Positions 60,629-64,000 of a stretch of DNA of 64,000 bases are shown in pieces. Source of the stretch: Blautia sp. Marseille-P3087 (GTDB lineage Bacteria > Bacillota > Clostridia > Lachnospirales > Lachnospiraceae); NCBI RefSeq assembly GCF_900120195.1, contig NZ_LT635539.1:3216661-3280660 (forward strand), written 5' to 3'. The translations under genes and the position numbers were made by a program. How positions within the stretch are numbered: position 1 is the first letter of the stretch; the number at the start of each line of letters is the position of its first letter. Under the pieces are notes generated by a model, which saw only the letters and a program-made list of their open reading frames with translations, was not told where the DNA came from and did not search any database.

Positions 60629-60690
60629 AAACATCAGATATATGCGTAATTTATAAAAATAAGAAACATGTAAGCAAAGATTATTATACA

Positions 60691-60734
60691 GTTCCCAAAT
60701 ACGGTTTCAGAGACGGTATTTGGGAACTTTTTTT
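60691..60734 (+). terminator. Terminator after htpG
   Basis: GTTCCCAAATAC (60691-60702) pairs perfectly with GTATTTGGGAAC (60716-60727), followed by seven T residues. Confidence 0.92.
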
Positions 60735-60751
60735 CAACAAAAAATTAATTC

Positions 60752-60780
60752 TTGACAACAAAAGGCAAATCGAATATGCT
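60752..60780 (+). promoter_or_regulatory. Promoter with a long leader before the Spo0A-domain gene
   Basis: TTGACA (60752-60757), a 17-base spacer and TATGCT (60775-60780). The gap 60629-60946 holds the htpG terminator, this promoter, a CTCG-N8-CGAG hairpin (60855-60870) and the palindrome at 60899-60922. Confidence 0.7.
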
Positions 60781-60898
60781 GATGCGTACATGGTATTAAA
60801 AACAAAGGCTTTTAGTTGAAAAAAGTGGGGTTCTCTCTGAAAATGTCGTTTTTTCTCGAACTTGAACGAGTTTGGTAGGCAAAAGAAAAATAGAAAGA

Positions 60899-60922
60899 TT
60901 TTGTCGTATAATAATGACAAAA
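60899..60922. promoter_or_regulatory. Spo0A-box-like palindrome over a -10 box
   Basis: TTTTGTC (60899-60905) and GACAAAA (60916-60922) form a perfect inverted repeat, and TATAAT (60907-60912) lies inside it. The half-site matches the core of the Spo0A box (TTGTCGAA). Another TGTCG stands at 60844-60848. Confidence 0.55.
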
Positions 60923-60946
60923 CAGGAAAAGGCGGAGGGAGAGCAC

Positions 60947-61348
60947 ATGAGAAAAGTATATAGACTGATCAGACAGCTGGGTATGACTTCAAAATATAAA
61001 GGCTATTATTATGTGGCAGAAGCAGTGATGATGTCTATGGAGCTTCAGGATTATCCGATTAAGATTACAAAAGATATTTATCCACATCTGGCTAAGAAGT
61101 TCAAATCAACACCGGTCAATATAGAACATGATATTCGCACAGTGATCAACGTCTGCTGGACGGCAAATAAGGAAACAATGGATCGGATAGCCGGTTATCC
61201 ACTGAGATACAGACCGACGAACAGTGAGTTCGTAGATATGCTGGCATATTATCTGGTGCAGACAGAGTATGAAGAGGAAGAAGAACAAAATCCCCTGATA
61301 GGCGATTCACAATTTAAAGCCTGTCAAAATTTATCTGGCGGGATCTGA
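60947..61348 (+). CDS. Spo0A C-terminal-domain protein (DNA-binding domain without receiver)
   Basis: A 133-residue protein almost entirely made of the Spo0A DNA-binding domain. GMTSKYKGYYYVAEAVMMSM matches the first helices, YPHLAKKFKSTPVNIEHDIRTVI the helix-turn-helix, and YPLRYRPTNSEFVDMLA the tail. The N-terminal phosphorylatable receiver domain is absent, so it cannot be switched on by the phosphorelay. It may act constitutively or compete with Spo0A at Spo0A boxes. The ATG follows GGAGGGAG. Its 3' end overlaps the convergent DUF5721 gene by 35 bases. Confidence 0.88.
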   Translation: MRKVYRLIRQLGMTSKYKGYYYVAEAVMMSMELQDYPIKITKDIYPHLAKKFKSTPVNIEHDIRTVINVCWTANKETMDRIAGYPLRYRPTNSEFVDMLAYYLVQTEYEEEEEQNPLIGDSQFKACQNLSGGI

Positions 61349-61814
61349 AATAATCAGTAATAAAGGAATCCCAGATAAATTCCGGTGATTTGTCCAGAAG
61401 AAAGCCGTCTGAGGAAATTCCGGATGTACAGAACAATTCATGGTTTTTGTACTGTAGATTCAGATTCAGCCCACGGATGGCAGGGTCAGTGATCACATCG
61501 GAAAATGCAGGAAGAATCTGCGTTAACTGAGAGGAATTTAACTGAAATGTAATTCGAAAATGCAGAGGCGGAAGCTTGCCTCGAATAATAGAGTAGCAAT
61601 AAGATTTCAATTCTTTCCATGGACAGTAGAGAGCACTCTGAACGGAGGGCTGTTTACTGTCACTGTCAAAAAAATCTCTGTGGAGTGTCCCGTCAATCAT
61701 AAAACTGCAAAAAGTTGTGATCGAAGCATCTACAAGAGAAAAATCGTCGAAAGTCTGGCCGATCAGAAGCTGATTCATAAAATTTTTAACGTCATTTATT
61801 TTGAGTACAAGCAT
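61314..61814 (-). CDS. DUF5721 family protein
   Basis: A 166-residue cytoplasmic protein with no TM helix. It matches the DUF5721 type seen in Lachnospiraceae: MLVLKINDVKNFMNQLLIG at the start, FCSFMIDGTLH, and PWKELKSYCYSIIRGKLPP in the middle. Function is unknown. GGGAG lies upstream of the ATG on the minus strand. It runs against the Spo0A-domain gene, with 35 bases of overlap and no terminator between. Confidence 0.78.
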   Translation of the reverse strand: MLVLKINDVKNFMNQLLIGQTFDDFSLVDASITTFCSFMIDGTLHRDFFDSDSKQPSVQSALYCPWKELKSYCYSIIRGKLPPLHFRITFQLNSSQLTQILPAFSDVITDPAIRGLNLNLQYKNHELFCTSGISSDGFLLDKSPEFIWDSFITDYFRSRQINFDRL

Positions 61815-61969
61815 TTTTTTTACTCCCTTGAATTAATGTAGCTTCTATTATAAATCAGAAAGAAAAAAAAGAATAGAGTTTTTCGAAAAAGTCTTTTCAA
61901 ACATGTGGCTATATGTTAATATAGATGTGGTATTCGATACTACATATTATGGAAAAGAGGACGATATAT

Positions 61970-62809
61970 TTGAGCTATAAAATTGTTATAGATAGTTGTG
62001 GGGAATTACTTGATGAATGGAAGCAGGATCCACGCTTTGAGTCAGTCGCTTTGATATTGAGCGTAGATGGTGTAAATATTATAGATGATGAAACATTTGA
62101 TCAGGCCGATTTTTTGAAAAGGGTTGCAGAGTGTCCGGAATGTCCAAAATCTGCATGTCCGTCACCAGAGCGTTATATGCGTGCATTTGACTGTGAGGCA
62201 GAACATGTATATGCAGTAACACTTTCGGCAGAGTTGAGCGGATCGTACAACAGTGCTGTCCTTGGCAAAAATCTTCTGCAGGAAGATCATCCGGACAGAC
62301 AGATTCACATCTTTAATTCGAAATCTGCATCAGTAGGTCAGACTCTGATTGCAATGAAAATTCAGGAGTGTGAAGAAGCCGGTTTTCCATTTGATAAAGT
62401 CATTGAGACGGTTGAGGAATATATTGAACAGCAGCATACGTTCTTTGTATTGGACAATCTGGAGACACTTCGTAAAAACGGAAGACTCAGCAAGGTGAAA
62501 GCGCTTGTGGCAAGTGCACTCAAGATCAAACCGGTCATGGGATCTACAGAAGAAGGTGCAATCTGTCAGCTTGATCAGGCAAGAGGAATGAACAAAGCAC
62601 TGGTTAAGATGGCACAGATAATCGTGGAGAAGACTGCTGACAGCGGACAGAAGACTCTTGCAATTTCTCATTGCAATTGCCATGAAAGAGCAATTTTGTT
62701 AAAGAATGCGCTGGAAGAGCGGATGCCGATGAAAAAGATTGTGATTCTGGATACCGCAGGTGTCAGCAGCATGTATGCGAATGATGGCGGTGTGATCGTA
62801 GCGGTGTGA
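61970..62809 (+). CDS. DegV family protein (FakB-like), second copy
   Basis: A 279-residue DegV-fold protein: YKIVIDSCGEL at the start, CPSPERYMRAF (the TSQPSP equivalent, with Cys in place of the first Thr-Ser), TLSAELSGSYNSA and NLETLRKNGRLSKVKA. It probably binds a fatty acid like other DegV proteins. The unusual Cys-rich loop (CPECPKSACPSP) is not in the first copy at 6109 and may alter ligand choice or bind a metal. The TTG start at 61970 lies 9 bases after AGAGG; an in-frame ATG at 61949 lies before that site. Confidence 0.87.
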   Translation: MSYKIVIDSCGELLDEWKQDPRFESVALILSVDGVNIIDDETFDQADFLKRVAECPECPKSACPSPERYMRAFDCEAEHVYAVTLSAELSGSYNSAVLGKNLLQEDHPDRQIHIFNSKSASVGQTLIAMKIQECEEAGFPFDKVIETVEEYIEQQHTFFVLDNLETLRKNGRLSKVKALVASALKIKPVMGSTEEGAICQLDQARGMNKALVKMAQIIVEKTADSGQKTLAISHCNCHERAILLKNALEERMPMKKIVILDTAGVSSMYANDGGVIVAV

Positions 62810-62848
62810 AGATCCTGTGAACAACGACTGTATAAGCGGTAAAGATGC

Positions 62849-62877
62849 TTCACTTTTTAATGATAGTGTGATATAAT
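62849..62877 (+). promoter_or_regulatory. Promoter of the small membrane protein gene
   Basis: TTCACT (62849-62854), a 17-base spacer and TATAAT (62872-62877). Confidence 0.7.
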
Positions 62878-62917
62878 GGCAAAAGCATGAGCTTATACAG
62901 CAAAGGAGATTCTTGAT

Positions 62918-63169
62918 ATGAGTCAGAAGAAAGTAGATAACTACAGAGCAGGCAAGTATGGACGTTCTAAAGCCTCCAGAAAGGAAAGAATCATCGACAA
63001 ACTGGAAATCCTTGCATGGATTGCTATCTGCGTTGCGATGGTTGGCTGGATCGGATTTTCTGCCTACGCTAAAATTGAAGCAAAAGAAGCATCTACAGTG
63101 ACAGAGACAGTTATGGATACTTCAGCAATCGACAATTATGTTTCAGGCCTTTCGTCTGATGCAGAGTAA
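62918..63169 (+). CDS. Small single-pass membrane protein, function unknown
   Basis: An 83-residue protein with a basic N-terminal part (KKVDNYRAGKYGRSKASRKER), one TM helix (about 31-50, ILAWIAICVAMVGWIGFSAYA) and a short acidic external tail. No family is recognised. The ATG follows AAAGGAG. It has its own promoter and a terminator at 63181, so it is a single-gene transcript. Confidence 0.8.
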   Translation: MSQKKVDNYRAGKYGRSKASRKERIIDKLEILAWIAICVAMVGWIGFSAYAKIEAKEASTVTETVMDTSAIDNYVSGLSSDAE

Positions 63170-63180
63170 ATGAGATAATA

Positions 63181-63209
63181 AAAAACCCCGGGAGTCCCGG
63201 GGCTTTTTA
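63181..63209. terminator. Terminator after the small membrane protein
   Basis: AAAAACCCCGGGA pairs with CCCGGGGCTTTTT across a GT centre. It is flanked by A and T runs and could work in both directions (csp on the minus strand ends at 63246). Confidence 0.9.
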
Positions 63210-63245
63210 TTTGAAGGTTATGAAACCTGAAGTATCAGATGTTAA

Positions 63246-63446
63246 TTATAATTTTGTAACGTTAGCAGCCTGCATTCCGCGAGCGCCTTCTGTTAAATCA
63301 TAAGTTACTGCCTGTCCTTCGTCCAGTGATTTGAATCCTTCACCATTGATTGCAGAAAAATGTACGAATACGTCAGCGCCATCCTCTCCTGTGATGAAGC
63401 CATAGCCTTTTTCTGCGTTGAACCATTTTACAGTTCCCTTGTTCAT
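63246..63446 (-). CDS. Cold-shock protein (CspA family)
   Basis: A 66-residue OB-fold nucleic-acid chaperone with RNP1 KGYGFIT and RNP2 DVFVHFSAI, both intact, and the usual [10 protein letters not shown] start. It melts RNA structure at low temperature and can also help at normal growth. The ATG at 63446 has GGAGGT before it. A longer frame (to 63500) runs into the leader and is rejected. A 134-base leader with a long hairpin lies upstream. Confidence 0.95.
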   Translation of the reverse strand: MNKGTVKWFNAEKGYGFITGEDGADVFVHFSAINGEGFKSLDEGQAVTYDLTEGARGMQAANVTKL

Positions 63447-63493
63447 GATGTTACCTCCATAAAAATAAAAAGTTAAATGTCCATCTGACGAAA

Positions 63494-63556
63494 AAATCAC
63501 CAGATTTTAGAGACTATATCGTTGGGTAATATATAATCTCTAAAAACTAGTGATTT
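63494..63556 (-). promoter_or_regulatory. Long leader hairpin of the cold-shock mRNA
   Basis: The arms 63494-63519 and 63531-63556 are 26 bases each with only 3 mismatches around an 11-base loop. The hairpin lies between promoter and ribosome site and may act as a thermosensor or stabiliser. Confidence 0.75.
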
Positions 63557-63586
63557 TATATTAAGGTACTTTTCGTCTATGAATGA

Positions 63587-63615
63587 ATTATAGACCGAGG
63601 GTATGAAAATGTCAA
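63587..63615 (-). promoter_or_regulatory. Promoter of the cold-shock gene
   Basis: On the minus strand TTGACA (63615-63610), a 17-base spacer and TATAAT (63592-63587), both consensus. Confidence 0.9.
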
Positions 63616-63719
63616 GGTCAATATGTAAAAAACACTTTATTAAATCGCCCTTTTCGTGTATGATATTGGTGATAATGTATATAAAACTATAGAATATAAA
63701 TCATCAGGAGGAAGCAGTT

Positions 63720-64000
63720 ATGATTAACAAGCTTATTGAAAAAATCCGTAAAACCAATGCACCGATCGTTGTAGGACTTGATCCGATGCTGAACTATATT
63801 CCGAAACATATTCAGGAAAAGGCATTTGTGGAGTTTGGTGAGACTCTGGAAGGAGCAGCAGAAGCAATCTGGCAGTTCAATAAAGGAATCGTTGATGCAA
63901 CATATGATCTTATTCCCGCTGTGAAGCCGCAGATTGCCATGTATGAACAGTTTGGAATTCCGGGATTGCAGGCATACAAAAAGACTGTAGATTACTGCAA
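63720..64000 (+). CDS. pyrF: Orotidine 5'-phosphate decarboxylase, N-terminal part (cut by window edge)
   Basis: The first 93 codons of a type 2 (mycobacterial-like) OMP decarboxylase, the last step of UMP synthesis. It has the IVVGLDPMLNYIP motif, FNKGIVDATYDLIPAVKPQIAMYEQFG (split here as usual), and the Lys region near residue 70. AGGAGGAAG lies upstream of the ATG at 63720. The rest, and any pyrimidine genes after it, lie outside the window. Confidence 0.93.
   Translation, partial: MINKLIEKIRKTNAPIVVGLDPMLNYIPKHIQEKAFVEFGETLEGAAEAIWQFNKGIVDATYDLIPAVKPQIAMYEQFGIPGLQAYKKTVDYC

Overview
This window is chromosomal DNA of a Firmicute, most likely a Lachnospiraceae member (Clostridia, Blautia/Mediterraneibacter-like). 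The reasons are the AGGAGG-type ribosome binding sites, the sporulation regulators (SigH and a Spo0A C-terminal-domain protein), the CIRCE element, the tandem glycine riboswitch, DUF2325, DUF5721, DUF6449 and DegV families, and the rlmB-sigH order. Nearly all genes lie on the + strand. The exceptions are the edge lipoprotein, a dicarboxylate symporter, glnS, tRNA-Thr, a DUF5721 gene and a cold-shock gene. No intact mobile element, prophage or CRISPR array was seen.

Layout. 0-6 kb: a MacAB-like ABC exporter operon with two HlyD-family adaptors that carry long acidic tracts. 6-9 kb: DegV and argS. 9-12.6 kb: a membrane Ser/Thr kinase with a non-AUG start, a secreted partner, a HAD phosphatase and a CPBP protease. 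12.7-17.1 kb: a YtrA-type GntR/ABC operon and a pseudouridine synthase. 17.1-19.4 kb: a 6S-like rod RNA, then a structured leader in front of rpsB-tsf. 19.5-23.2 kb: AEC and MATE transporters, a hexapeptide-repeat protein and a GNAT acetyltransferase. 23.3-26.9 kb: two tandem pairs of aconitase/isopropylmalate-dehydratase-type subunits. 26.9-31.9 kb: glycine riboswitch and AGCS symporter, TspO, an FAD oxidoreductase and a frameshifted aldose epimerase.

32-41.8 kb: DAACS symporter, a cysteine-peptidase-like protein, larB-larC (nickel-pincer cofactor) and a patatin. Then come a second AGCS symporter behind an attenuator-like hairpin, TrmO, DUF2325, aspartokinase and an HPr-like protein lacking the phosphorylatable histidine. 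41.8-50.7 kb: a nuclease-helicase fusion, a penicillin-interacting serine hydrolase and a decayed glycerol-1-phosphate dehydrogenase. These are followed by ispF-cysS-mrnC-rlmB-sigH and a small acidic membrane protein. 50.7-53.2 kb: glnS (minus), a gene-poor scar and tRNA-Thr. 53.4-64 kb: maf, two HAD phosphatases, a wall-anchored surface protein, CIRCE-htpG, a Spo0A-domain regulator, DUF5721, a second DegV, a cold-shock gene with a long leader hairpin, and the start of pyrF.

The best candidates for new biology are RNA and regulatory features: the 6S-like RNA, the rpsB leader, the Spo0A-box palindrome, the cspA leader and the attenuator before the second AGCS gene. On the protein side they are the two dehydratase pairs, the insertion in the second adaptor, the His15-less HPr, and the kinase and protease that appear to start on non-AUG codons.
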